Assembly (NCBI GenBank): GCA_046262415.1
Contig: JBHEMU010000039.1
Coordinates: 1-24,952 of the forward strand
Reading direction: 5' to 3'
Source: JACDAS01 sp046262415
GTDB lineage: Bacteria; Actinomycetota; Thermoleophilia; Gaiellales; Gaiellaceae
DNA length: 24,952 nt
Shown here: positions 13,597-21,622 of the stretch, piece after piece
Layout of the letters: every line of letters begins with the position of its first letter
Numbering within the stretch: the stretch's first letter is position 1
Notes under the pieces: generated by a model
Database searches by the model: none
Told to the model about the DNA's origin: nothing
What the model saw: the letters and a program-made list of their open reading frames with translations, nothing else
Translations under genes and position numbers: made by a program

Positions 13597-14784
13597 TCAT
13601 GACAGGCGCTCGACGACCATGGCCTGCCCCTGGCCGCCGCCGACGCACATCGCCTCGACCCCGATCGTGCCCCCGCGGGCGCGTAGACCGTTCAGCAGGG
13701 TCGCCATCATCCGTGCGCCGGTCATCCCGAAGGGATGGCCGAGCGCGATCGCGCCTCCGTGCGGGTTGACCCGGTCGTCGAACGGATCGATGCCGACCTC
13801 GCGGCAGACGGGGATGACCTGGGCGGCGAACGCCTCGTTCAGCTCGAGGACGTCCACGTCGCCGATCGTCATGCCCGCGCGCTGCAGCGCCGCCTCGATC
13901 GCGCCGATCGGGCCCACGCCCATGTAGGCGGGATCGACGGCGGAGACCGCGGACGCCACGATGCGTGCCCGCGGCTCCAGCCCGAGCTCGCGCGCGTGGC
14001 CCTCCTCGAGCACGAGCGCCGCGGCCGCGCCGTCGTTGAGCGGGCAGGAGTTGCCCGCGGTGACGCGGCCGTCCTCGCGAAAGGCGGGAGCGAGGCTCGC
14101 GAGCTTCTCCAGGCTCGAGTCGGGTCGCGGCCCGTCGTCCAACGTCGCCGCGCCGCCGTCCGGAAGCGGCACCGGGACGGTCTCCCGCGCGAAGAACCCG
14201 GAGAGCTGGGCGTGCACTGCCCGCTCCTGCGAGCGCTGCGCGTAGCGGTCCATCTCCTCCCGGCCGACCCCGTAGCGGTCGGCGACGTTCTCCGCGGTGA
14301 CGCCCATCGGCGTGTGGAGCGAGGACACGGTCTCGCCCGGGGACGACGGGTCGAGCCGTGGGTTGGGCTCCGACAGCTCGGCGCCCCGGCCGACGCGGGA
14401 GACGGATTCGACCCCGGCGGCGACGAACGCCGAGCCCTCGCCGACCGCAATGGCGTGCCCCGCGGCCCGGATCGCCTGGAGCGACGAGGCGCACAGCCGC
14501 GAGATCGTCTGGCCCGGTACGTGGTGCGGCAGCCCCGCGAGCAGCGCGACGGCGCGGCCGACGTTGTATCCCTGCTCGCCCCACGGGTACGCACAGCCGC
14601 AGATCACGTCGTCGATCGAGGCCGGATCGACCTGCGGATGGCGGTCGAGCAGAGACCGCACCACGCCGGCGGCGAGGTCGTCGGGCCGGATCTCCGTCAG
14701 CGCGCCCTTGTGCGCGCGCCCGATCGGCGAGCGGAGGGCGTCGACGATCACTGCCCTGCGAAGGTTGGACCGCCCGCTCACCAT
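13597..14784 (-). CDS. Thiolase (acetyl-CoA acyltransferase/acetyltransferase)
   Basis: The protein has 395 residues, normal for thiolases, which either cleave 3-ketoacyl-CoA in beta-oxidation or condense two acetyl-CoA. The nucleophile C98 lies in TISRLCASSLQAI. Later motifs are GNSCPLNDGAAAALV, VLELNEAFAAQVIPVCRE, NPHGGAIALGHPFGMTGAR (with the catalytic His) and the second Cys in MCVGGGQGQAMV. All catalytic residues are present. The ATG at 14784 is supported by TATGGT (plus 14793-14798), 8 nt upstream. No other beta-oxidation gene is nearby, so the direction and chain length it prefers (FadA-like or AtoB-like) cannot be decided. It is divergent from the cystathionine beta-synthase gene. Confidence 0.93.
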   Translation of the reverse strand: MVSGRSNLRRAVIVDALRSPIGRAHKGALTEIRPDDLAAGVVRSLLDRHPQVDPASIDDVICGCAYPWGEQGYNVGRAVALLAGLPHHVPGQTISRLCASSLQAIRAAGHAIAVGEGSAFVAAGVESVSRVGRGAELSEPNPRLDPSSPGETVSSLHTPMGVTAENVADRYGVGREEMDRYAQRSQERAVHAQLSGFFARETVPVPLPDGGAATLDDGPRPDSSLEKLASLAPAFREDGRVTAGNSCPLNDGAAAALVLEEGHARELGLEPRARIVASAVSAVDPAYMGVGPIGAIEAALQRAGMTIGDVDVLELNEAFAAQVIPVCREVGIDPFDDRVNPHGGAIALGHPFGMTGARMMATLLNGLRARGGTIGVEAMCVGGGQGQAMVVERLS

Positions 14785-14885
14785 GCCCGAACACCATAGG
14801 CAGAACGGCCGGCCCGGGCGCGCGGCGCCCGGCGGCCCAGCGTCTCGCGCCCGCCCATGCCGTCCTGAGTACCCTTCGCGGGCAG
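14785..14885. promoter_or_regulatory. Divergent promoter region with hairpin, thiolase/CBS
   Basis: Candidate -10 hexamers face outward: TATGGT on the minus strand (plus 14793-14798) for the thiolase and TACCCT (14870-14875), 10 nt before the CBS ATG. Between them CCGGGCGC-GCG-GCGCCCGG (14814-14832) is a perfect inverted repeat. It could be an operator or chance in very GC-rich DNA. Confidence 0.4.
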
Positions 14886-16280
14886 ATGCCGCGTGAGTAC
14901 CCAACCGCGCTCGAGCTCGTCGGCGCGACGCCGATCGTACGGCTCGGCAAGGTCGGCGCCGGCGTCGAGCCGACGATCCTCGCCAAGCTCGAGTACCTGA
15001 ATCCGGGGGGGTCAGTCAAGGACCGGATCGGGCTCGCGCTGATCGAGGCGGCCGAGCGGGACGGCAAGCTCCGGCCGGGCGGGACGATCGTCGAGCCGAC
15101 CTCCGGCAACACCGGCGTCGGCCTCGCGATCGCGGCGGCGCTGAAGGGGTACCGCTGCATCTTCGTGATGCCGGACAAGATGAGCCAGGAGAAGATCGCG
15201 ATGCTGCGGGCCTACGGCGCGGAGGTGGTGATCTGCCCGACCGCGGTCGATCCGGACTCGCCCGAGAGCTACTACTCCGTCTCCGACCGCCTCGCCGAGG
15301 AGATCCCGGGCGGGTTCAAGCCCGACCAGTACTCGAACATGGCGAACCCGGAGGCGCACTACGAGGTGACGGGGCCGGAGATCTGGGAGCAGACCGGCGG
15401 GGAGATCGACGCGGTCGTGATCTCAGTCGGCACCGGCGGGACGATCTCCGGCGCCGGCCGCTACCTGAAGGAGCGGAAGCCCGAGCTGCTCGTCGTCGGC
15501 GCCGACCCGGAGGGCTCCGTCTACACGGCGAAGGGCGAGCGCGACGTCCACCCCTACCTGGTCGAGGGAATCGGCAAGGACGCCTGGCCGAAGACGATGG
15601 ACCCGAGCGTCGTCGACGAGTGGGTGCGGGTCTCGGACCGCGACTCGTTCCTCACGGCGCGACGGCTGGCACGTGAGGAAGGCCTGCTCGTCGGCGGATC
15701 GGGCGGCACGACCGTTCACGCCGCCCTGGAGCTGGCGAAGCGATTCGGGCCCGAGACGACGATCCTGACCATGATCCCGGACTCCGGCCGGTCGTACCTC
15801 TCGAAGTTCTACGACGACCACTGGCTGCTCGAGCACGGCTTCCTCGAGCGGCGCACGCCCGTGCCGACCGTGGAGCAGGTGCTGCGCTCGAAGCGGGTCG
15901 CGGAAGGAGACGTGCCGGCGCTGATCACGATCGCCGCCCACCAGAAGGTCGGCGCCGCGATCGACCTGATGCAGCAGTACTCGATCTCCCAGCTCCCGGT
16001 GGTCCGCGACGGCGAGGTGGACTCGCTGGCCGACGTGATCGGCTCGCTTCAAGACCGGGACCTGCTCGACCGCGTCTTCAAGAACCCCGACGCGCTGCAC
16101 GAGGACGTCTCCTCGGCGATGCAGCCGCCGCTCGCCGCGATCGACGCGGACGAGTCGCTCGACCAGGTCTTCGCCACGCTGACCGGGCGGACGAACGCCG
16201 TCGTCGTGGCGCGCGCCGGACGCCCCGTCGGCGTGCTGACGCGCTCCGACCTGCTCGAGTACCTCGCGCACTCGCGCTGA
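14886..16280 (+). CDS. cbs: Cystathionine beta-synthase with C-terminal CBS-domain pair
   Basis: This PLP enzyme condenses serine and homocysteine to cystathionine, the first step of reverse transsulfuration to cysteine. The protein has 464 residues. The catalytic part (about 1-330) has the fold-type II marks: the PLP Lys K45 in NPGGSVKDRIG, EPTSGNTGVGLA, the phosphate cup GTGGTISGAGRYLK, GSGGTTVHAA and MIPDSGRSYLSKFY. The last ~120 residues are a pair of CBS (Bateman) domains (ITIAAHQKVGAAIDLMQQYS, ISQLPVVRDG; later TGRTNAVVVARAGRPVGVLT), which in this family bind adenosyl ligands and regulate. A partner cystathionine gamma-synthase/lyase lies about 6 kb downstream on the same strand. Cysteine synthase is the main alternative, but the CBS pair and length favour CBS. 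Confidence 0.93.
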   Translation: MPREYPTALELVGATPIVRLGKVGAGVEPTILAKLEYLNPGGSVKDRIGLALIEAAERDGKLRPGGTIVEPTSGNTGVGLAIAAALKGYRCIFVMPDKMSQEKIAMLRAYGAEVVICPTAVDPDSPESYYSVSDRLAEEIPGGFKPDQYSNMANPEAHYEVTGPEIWEQTGGEIDAVVISVGTGGTISGAGRYLKERKPELLVVGADPEGSVYTAKGERDVHPYLVEGIGKDAWPKTMDPSVVDEWVRVSDRDSFLTARRLAREEGLLVGGSGGTTVHAALELAKRFGPETTILTMIPDSGRSYLSKFYDDHWLLEHGFLERRTPVPTVEQVLRSKRVAEGDVPALITIAAHQKVGAAIDLMQQYSISQLPVVRDGEVDSLADVIGSLQDRDLLDRVFKNPDALHEDVSSAMQPPLAAIDADESLDQVFATLTGRTNAVVVARAGRPVGVLTRSDLLEYLAHSR

Positions 16281-16304
16281 GCCTCACACCCGCCCCGCGC
16301 TTGC

Positions 16305-16312
16305 CATAATCC
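16305..16312 (+). promoter_or_regulatory. Candidate -10 for the NHL-repeat gene
   Basis: CATAAT/TAATCC lies 7-9 nt before the GTG at 16320, in the 39-bp gap after CBS. It is the best match to a -10 in the gap and fits the leaderless pattern of the window, though the final T of TANNNT is a C if the TAATCC register is used. Confidence 0.4.
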
Positions 16313-16319
16313 ACCCCTC

Positions 16320-18859
16320 GTGCGACGTCTCGCACTCCTGGCGGTGGCTGTCCTCGCGTGCGCGTGGGTGACGGGGAGCCAGGCGGCGCCGGCAGCTCCC
16401 GGAACGATCACGACCTTCGCCGGCGACGGGGGAGCACCGGCCAGGCGACGAACCTCGCTCAGGTCAACTGGGGCGCCGTGCTCCACGCGGGCGACCTCTT
16501 CGTCGCCGACGCGCGGTGGAACGTCGTGCGTCGCATCGACCTCGACACGGGCAGCGAGATCATCGTCGCCGGTAACGGCCTGGCCGGCAACGGCGTGGAG
16601 AGCTACAACGGCGACAACATCCCGGCCCGCGAGGCCCAGCTCCGGAGCCCCCTCGACCTCGCGATCGGGCCGACCGGCAGCCTCTACATCGTCGACTTCG
16701 GCAACCTGCGGATCCGGAAGGTCGACAAGCTGGACGGCACGGGGACGATCACCACCGTCGCGGGGGTCGGGCTCGCGGGGTACAACGGCGACGGCATCCC
16801 CGCGACGGCGGCGCAGCTCAATTGCCCCGAGGGAGTCGACGTCGACGCCGCGGGCAACCTGTACATCGCCGACACGGCCAACAACCGCATCCGCCGGGTC
16901 GACGCCGCGACTCAGACGATCACCACGATCGCGGGCACCGGGATCGGAGTCGGGGGCCTCCTCTGCTTCCAGGCCCCGCTGTTCACAGGGGGCTACAACG
17001 GCGACAACATCCCGGCGACCACGGCTCAGCTGAACGCCCCCGTGCGCGTCGAGCTCGACGGCGCCGGCAACGTCTTCATCGCCGACTTCTACAACCACCG
17101 CATCCGCCGCGTCGACGCGGTGAGCGGCATCATCACCACCTACGCCGGAACGGGAACGGGGGGCTACAACGGGGACGGCATTCCGGCCGCGACGGCCCAG
17201 ATCTTCAACCCGCGCGGCATGGGCATCGACGTCGCGGGCAACCTCTTCTTCGCCGACCAGGCGAGTCACCGTGTGCGGCGGATCGCAGCCGCCCTCCCGC
17301 ACCTGATCACGACCGTGGCGGGCGACGGGACGAAGGGCGTGTCGGGGGACGGCATCCCGGCCACGAGTGCCTCGCTCGTCTTCCCCACCGACGTCGAGGC
17401 AGGTCCGGCCGGGACCGTGTATCTCACGGACGGCGAGGACTACGGAACCCCGCTCACGTTCAGCCGCCGGGTCCGGAGCGTCGACCCGGTGAGCGGCATG
17501 ATCTCGAGCGTCGCCGGGAACCGGTTCCAGTTCCACGGCGGCGACGGAGGTCCGGCCCGCGCCGGTCAGCTCAACCAGCTTCTCGCCGTCGGCGTCGGCC
17601 AGGGCTGCAACATCTACGCGACCAGCGACCGCTCGCTCGAGCCCGATCTGAATCGGGTGCGCCGGGTCGACTGCGGCGGGACGATCACGACCTTCGCCGG
17701 CGCTGGACCGCCGGGGTTCGCCGGGGACGGCGGCCCGGCGACCAGCGCCTTGCTCACCGATCCGGTCGGCGTCGTCGGCGACGCGGTCGGCAACGTCTAC
17801 ATCGCCGACTCGGGCAACCACCGCATCCGCATGGTGGATCCGGGCGGCACGATCACGACGTACGCCGGTACGGGCACGGCCGGCTTCGGCGGCGACAACG
17901 GCCCCGCAACGGGCGCGGACCTTCGCTTCCCGGAGGGCGTCGCCCTCGACGCGGCCGGCAACCTCTACGTCGCGGACTCGGCGAACTACCGAGTCCGCAG
18001 AATCGACGCGGCGGCTCCGCACACGATCACGACCGTGGCGGGGAACGGCACCTTCGGGAGCGGCGGCGACAACGGCCCCGCCACCTCGGCCCAGATCGGC
18101 TACGTGCACGACGTCGCCCTCGACTCCGCGGGCAACCTCTTCATCGCCGACCGCAACTGGAACAAGGTTCGGCGGGTCGACGCCGTCACCAAGACGATCA
18201 CGACCGTGGCCGGCAACGGTGCCTTCTGCGGAAACTTCCCCTGCCCGACGGGAGACGGGGGACCGGCGATCGCGGCCCAGCTCAACTCACCGGAGGGCAT
18301 CGCCTTCGACGCGGGGGGGAACCTGTACATCGCCGACGGCTTCAACAACCGGGTCCGCCGGGTGACCGCCGGCGCGAACGGCACGATCGAGGGGACGGAC
18401 GTGATCACGACCGTCGCGGGCAACGGCGAGAAGGCGTACGGGGGTGACGGCGGCCCGGCGACGGCCGCGCGCCTCAACTTCGCGTACGACGTCACGGTGG
18501 ACGCAGCGGGCAATCTCTACGTGGCCGACTTCGCGAACCGCCGCGTGCGCCGCGTCGAGGCGGTCGGACCGCCGACGGCGGTGGGCGTGGCGGAGTTCAC
18601 GGCCCGCCGGTCGCCGGGGGGCGTCCTGCTCCGCTGGCGCCGCGCCTCCCCGGTCGGGGTACTCGGGCACCACGTCTTCCGGGAGCGTGCGGGTCGGCGC
18701 GTGCGGCTGACGAGGGCGCTCCTGCCCGCGGACGTGTTTCGCTGGGTCGACCGCGCGCCGCCGCGCGGATCGCTTCGCTACTGGCTCGAGACGGTCGCGC
18801 TCGACGGCTCGCGAGCCTGGTCCGCCCCGGCGATCGTCCGGACGCCGACGAAGCGGTAG
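16320..18859 (+). CDS. Secreted NHL-repeat (double beta-propeller) protein, frameshifted near the 5' end
   Basis: The N-terminus in one frame is a signal peptide (MRRLALLAVAVLACAWVTGS then QAAPAAPGTITTFAGDG). The rest continues in another frame from GSTGQATNLAQVNW. Adding one base to the G5 run at 16428-16432 joins them; the span of 2540 bases is 3n+2, as expected for one lost base. The joined protein has about 846 residues. It contains about 12 NHL repeats of the type YNGDGIPATAAQL, DAAGNLYIADTANNRIRRVD, TITTVAGNG, enough for two six-bladed propellers. The last ~90 residues are a fibronectin-III-like module (VLLRWRRASPVGVLGHHVFR) shared with the protein at 21622-22446. It is probably exported and binds something outside the cell. 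The end overlaps the convergent methyltransferase by 82 bases. Confidence 0.85.
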
Positions 18860-19440
18860 CCGAGCGCGGGCAGCGCCTCCGCCGCGACGAGCGCGCGTTC
18901 GAGCGGCTCGCTCGCCGGCCCTTTCAGCCAGCGGTACAGGTACGGCTCCCAGCTGAGGAGCCGCTCGTCGAAGCGGGCGCGCACCGCGGCCAGGACGACG
19001 TGCGACGGATGCAGGTCTCGGTGCGCCTCGCGCCAGGAGTCGAGATCGGGCGGCCCCCCGGGCTCGGCGCCGGCCGCGGCCAGGATCCGGCGCTGGCCCT
19101 CGTACCAGTCCTGGGCGGCCGCATCGAGGCGTTCGGGAGCGAACTCGTCGAGGACGAGGAGCGGCGCCAGCCCCGCCAGCTTGTCGACCGCGGGCTCGAG
19201 CGGCGTGACGTGGTGGAGGACCCGCGCCGCCACGACGGCGTCGAAGGGTCCGGGGTCGTCGAGCTCCTCCAGCGTCACCGCGCGGAAGATCTCCCCGGAG
19301 GGCGCGTCGGGGTCGATCGCCAGGACGTCGTACCCTGCCGAGTCCAGCGCCCGGGCGAGCACGCCCGCGCCGCAGCCGACCTCGAGCACACGCGCGGGCG
19401 CCGGCGGAAGGGAGGCGAGGACGAAGGCGTTGAGATCCAT
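18778..19440 (-). CDS. Class I SAM-dependent methyltransferase
   Basis: The protein has 220 residues. Motif I is VLEVGCGAGVLARAL (about 18-32), followed by the acidic end of strand 2 in VLAIDPDAP and the post-motif VVAARVLHHVTPLEPAVDKL. The C-terminal half includes SWREAHRDLHPSHVVLAAVR and WEPYLYRWLKG. The substrate is unknown. The ATG at 19440 is directly next to the GTG of the divergent YcaQ-type gene, so there is no space for separate promoters. No TANNNT hexamer or Shine-Dalgarno is obvious. The core likely ends at LGYRFVGVRT; the final ~20 residues (AGADQAREPSSATVSSQ) read through the 3' end of the NHL gene, as if the original stop had been lost. Confidence 0.85.
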   Translation of the reverse strand: MDLNAFVLASLPPAPARVLEVGCGAGVLARALDSAGYDVLAIDPDAPSGEIFRAVTLEELDDPGPFDAVVAARVLHHVTPLEPAVDKLAGLAPLLVLDEFAPERLDAAAQDWYEGQRRILAAAGAEPGGPPDLDSWREAHRDLHPSHVVLAAVRARFDERLLSWEPYLYRWLKGPASEPLERALVAAEALPALGYRFVGVRTIAGADQAREPSSATVSSQ

Positions 19441-20574
19441 GTGGAGCGAGTGAGCCTTGCACAGCTGCGGCGCTACGTGGTCGCCTGTCAGGGGTACGCG
19501 GGGCGCTTTCGCCGCGGCGGCGCCGACGACGTCGAGGCGGCGATCCGCCGGCTGTCGGCCGTCCAGCTCGACTCGATCACGACCGTCGACCGCAGCCACC
19601 GCATCGCCCTCGGCTGCCGGGTCGGCGCCTACCCGCGCGGGACGGTCTCGGCGCTGCTGGGGCAGGGCCGGATCTTCGAGTACTGGGCGCACGAGGCCTG
19701 CCTGCTGCCGATCGAGACGTACCCGCTCTTCCGGACGAAGATGGGGGTCGCGAACCGCTGGGGCTCGTACGTCCGCGCTCTCCGCGACCACGCCGACCTG
19801 ATTCCGTACGTGCTCGGCGAGATCCGCGAGCGCGGGCCGCTCGGCTCGCGGCACTTCGGCGGAGCGGGCGGCGGCATGTGGGACTGGAAGCCCGCGAAGA
19901 TGGTGCTGGACGCTCTGTGGGACCGCGGCGACCTGGTGATCGCGGGGCGGCAGGGGTTCCAGCGGCTCTACGACCTGGCCGAGCGCGTGATCCCGCGCGC
20001 GGTGCTCGAGGCGCCCGCTCCCGACGAAGCGGGCTATCTGCACGCGCTCTCGTCGCTCGCGATCCACGCTCGCGGCGCCCTGACCAACTACGGCGTGCGC
20101 GAGCACTGGCGACTGAAGGGCGGCGCCGCGCTGGTGGCGCCGCATCTGGAATCGCTCTGCGCCGAGGGTCGGATCCGTCGGGTCGAGGTCGACGACGGCG
20201 GCCCGCCGGTGTTCGTGCCGGCCGCAGCCGTGATCGACGGTGCGCCCCGAGCGGCCGTGCTGCTGTCCCCGTTCGACAACCTCCTCTGGGACCGGCCCTT
20301 CTCGGAGCGGCTCTTCGGCTTCAAGCACGTGATCGAGGTCTACAAGCGCGAGCACGAGCGCGTCTACGGCTACTACGTGCTGCCGTTCCTGCTCGGCGAC
20401 CGCCTCGCCGGGCGGGCCGACCTGAAGGCCGATCGAGCGGAAGGGCTGCTGCGCGTCCGCGCCTTTCACGTCGAACCAGGCGTCCGGGCCTCCGCGGGCC
20501 TCGAGGCAGGGTTCGAGCGCGCGCTGGAGCGCCTGGCGCGGACGCTCGGGCTCGCTGCGGCTCGACCACACTAG
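19441..20574 (+). CDS. YcaQ/AlkX-type winged-helix DNA glycosylase
   Basis: The protein has 377 residues and matches the HTH_42/AlkZ-like superfamily of DNA glycosylases. In this family the catalytic motif near the N-terminus is QxQ in AlkZ and QxD in YcaQ; here it is Q42-L43-D44 in SAVQLDSITTV, pointing to the YcaQ type, which unhooks DNA interstrand crosslinks. Other marks are FEYWAHEACLLPIETYPLFR, RGALTNYGVREHWRLKGG, LLSPFDNLLWDRPFSERLFG and the C-terminal YYVLPFLLGDRLAGRADLKA. It acts on DNA in the cytoplasm. GTG at 19441 and GTG at 19450 are both possible starts; the first abuts the divergent methyltransferase start. The stop codon is part of a TAGGGT hexamer that may be the -10 of the next gene. 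Confidence 0.88.
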   Translation: MERVSLAQLRRYVVACQGYAGRFRRGGADDVEAAIRRLSAVQLDSITTVDRSHRIALGCRVGAYPRGTVSALLGQGRIFEYWAHEACLLPIETYPLFRTKMGVANRWGSYVRALRDHADLIPYVLGEIRERGPLGSRHFGGAGGGMWDWKPAKMVLDALWDRGDLVIAGRQGFQRLYDLAERVIPRAVLEAPAPDEAGYLHALSSLAIHARGALTNYGVREHWRLKGGAALVAPHLESLCAEGRIRRVEVDDGGPPVFVPAAAVIDGAPRAAVLLSPFDNLLWDRPFSERLFGFKHVIEVYKREHERVYGYYVLPFLLGDRLAGRADLKADRAEGLLRVRAFHVEPGVRASAGLEAGFERALERLARTLGLAAARPH

Positions 20575-20585
20575 GGTCGACCCAG

Positions 20586-21249
20586 ATGGGTCGGGTATCC
20601 ATCGTCCTCCTGCTCGGGTTTGCGCTTGCGGTGCCTGCCGCCTCGCCCCGCTCGGCGCTCGAGTGGAAGACCCTCAAGTACCTCGACTTCGAGTCGCAGC
20701 AGCTCCTTGTGGCGACGGACAAGGAGTGGAAGGGCGAGGTCGTGCAGACACGCGGACCCCAGCGGCCCCTGTCCATCCAGGGTCCGGGGAATCGGACGAC
20801 GCAGCCCGAGTGGCTCTGGACGAAGAAGTGCGGCTCGTCGCGACAATCCCTGTCCTTCACGAGGTCGATCCTCGCTCCGGGCGTCCCCTCTGGAGGGTTC
20901 CCTCAACTTCACGCCCGGCTTCGGTCGCGATCTGCCGTTCCGCTCGGGCGTCTTCCTCGTCAACGGGACCGAGGTCGCGGAGCTCACCCCCCGTCCCGGA
21001 ACGGGAGGGATCTTCGGGAAGGTCGAGTGCGAGTATGGGGACCTGCGCGTCGGGGGCACCTTGACGGTAGGCGTCAGAGGGATCGTCGAGACGCCTACGA
21101 AGTGGAGTCCGTCGAGCTCGGGGGATCTCTCGATGGCGTGGACGATCAGGCCGGCCGGCGGCGACGCGAGGGGCGGGAACAACAGCTCGAGCCACACGAT
21201 CGTCCTCTGTGGAGCGAAGACGACGGACTCGCGCTGCAAGAAGAGGTAG
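20586..21249 (+). pseudogene. Secreted hypothetical protein, frameshifted
   Basis: One gene lies over two frames. The first reads MGRVSIVLLLGFALAVPAAS (a signal peptide), then SALEWKTLKYLDFESQQLLV, QPEWLWTKKCGSS and ILAPGVPSGG. The second continues SLNFTPGFGRDLPFRSGVFL, VNGTEVAELTPRPGTGGIFG, KVECEYGDLRVGGTLTVGVR and ends with DSRCKKR. Removing one G at 20895-20897 joins them as VPSGGSLNFTPGF; the span of 664 bases is 3n+1. The joined protein would have about 220 residues with several Cys and many beta strands, probably extracellular. I know no family for it. TAGGGT (20572-20577) lies 8 nt before the ATG and contains the stop codon of the preceding gene. Whether the extra base is real is unknown. 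Confidence 0.65.
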
Positions 21250-21388
21250 TCGCTCCCGTTCATCGACTCAGACCCCTCGGCATCGCTTCGAGAGCCCCGG
21301 CGTTCCCGGGTTGCCGGGGATGAGCTCACGCGCGCAGCGACTCCCGTCTCCTACGGACATGCGATCTACCGCGCTAGCATCCGTGATC
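21250..21388. promoter_or_regulatory. Intergenic gap with candidate -10 for the antitoxin-like gene
   Basis: No gene is supported here; longer frames entering from 21209 have no motif. TAGCAT (21375-21380) lies 8 nt before the ATG at 21389 and fits the leaderless pattern. An identical TAGCAT lies 7 nt before the cystathionine gamma-synthase start at 22480. Confidence 0.45.
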
Positions 21389-21622
21389 ATGTGGCCCTTT
21401 AAGGCGTACCGGGTCGCCCGCGGTGCCGAGAAGCTCGCGCGGGCGCACACCGGCGAGATCGAGCGCGCCATCCGGAAGGCCGCGAAGCTCGCGGACGAGA
21501 AGACCGGCGGCAGGCACTCGCAGAGGATCGGGCAGGCGGAGGTGAAGGCGGGCGCCCTGGTGGCGAAGCTCGCGCCGAAGCCGGCTCCCGAGCCCCCCGC
21601 GGAGCCGCCGCAGCCGAGCTGA
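21389..21622 (+). CDS. MT0933-type antitoxin-like small protein
   Basis: The product has 77 residues. The part RAIRKAAKLADEKTGGRHSQ then RIGQAEVKAGALVAKL resembles the core of the MT0933/Rv0909 antitoxin family (PF14013), in which a helix runs into a D-x-KTGGKHS-x-x-I motif. It is basic and helical, with a Pro- and Glu-rich tail (PKPAPEPPAEPPQPS). No toxin of the known partner type (Rv0910-like START/polyketide-cyclase fold) is next to it. Instead its stop overlaps the start of a secreted-protein gene by one base (TGATG). The ATG at 21389 is chosen because TAGCAT lies 8 nt upstream. Antitoxin function is inference from the motif; members of this family also occur alone. Confidence 0.7.
   Translation: MWPFKAYRVARGAEKLARAHTGEIERAIRKAAKLADEKTGGRHSQRIGQAEVKAGALVAKLAPKPAPEPPAEPPQPS

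Noticed and set aside
13361..13600. 79-residue minus-strand frame overlapping the thiolase stop by ATGA
   Set aside because: No recognisable sequence, Arg-rich composition, runs into the neighbouring gene; the start overlap alone is weak evidence.
16358..16440. ATG/GTG at 16358 as the true start of the NHL protein
   Set aside because: The N-terminus from there is not a signal peptide and looks non-coding, while a good signal peptide in the neighbouring frame joins the repeats after one base is added.
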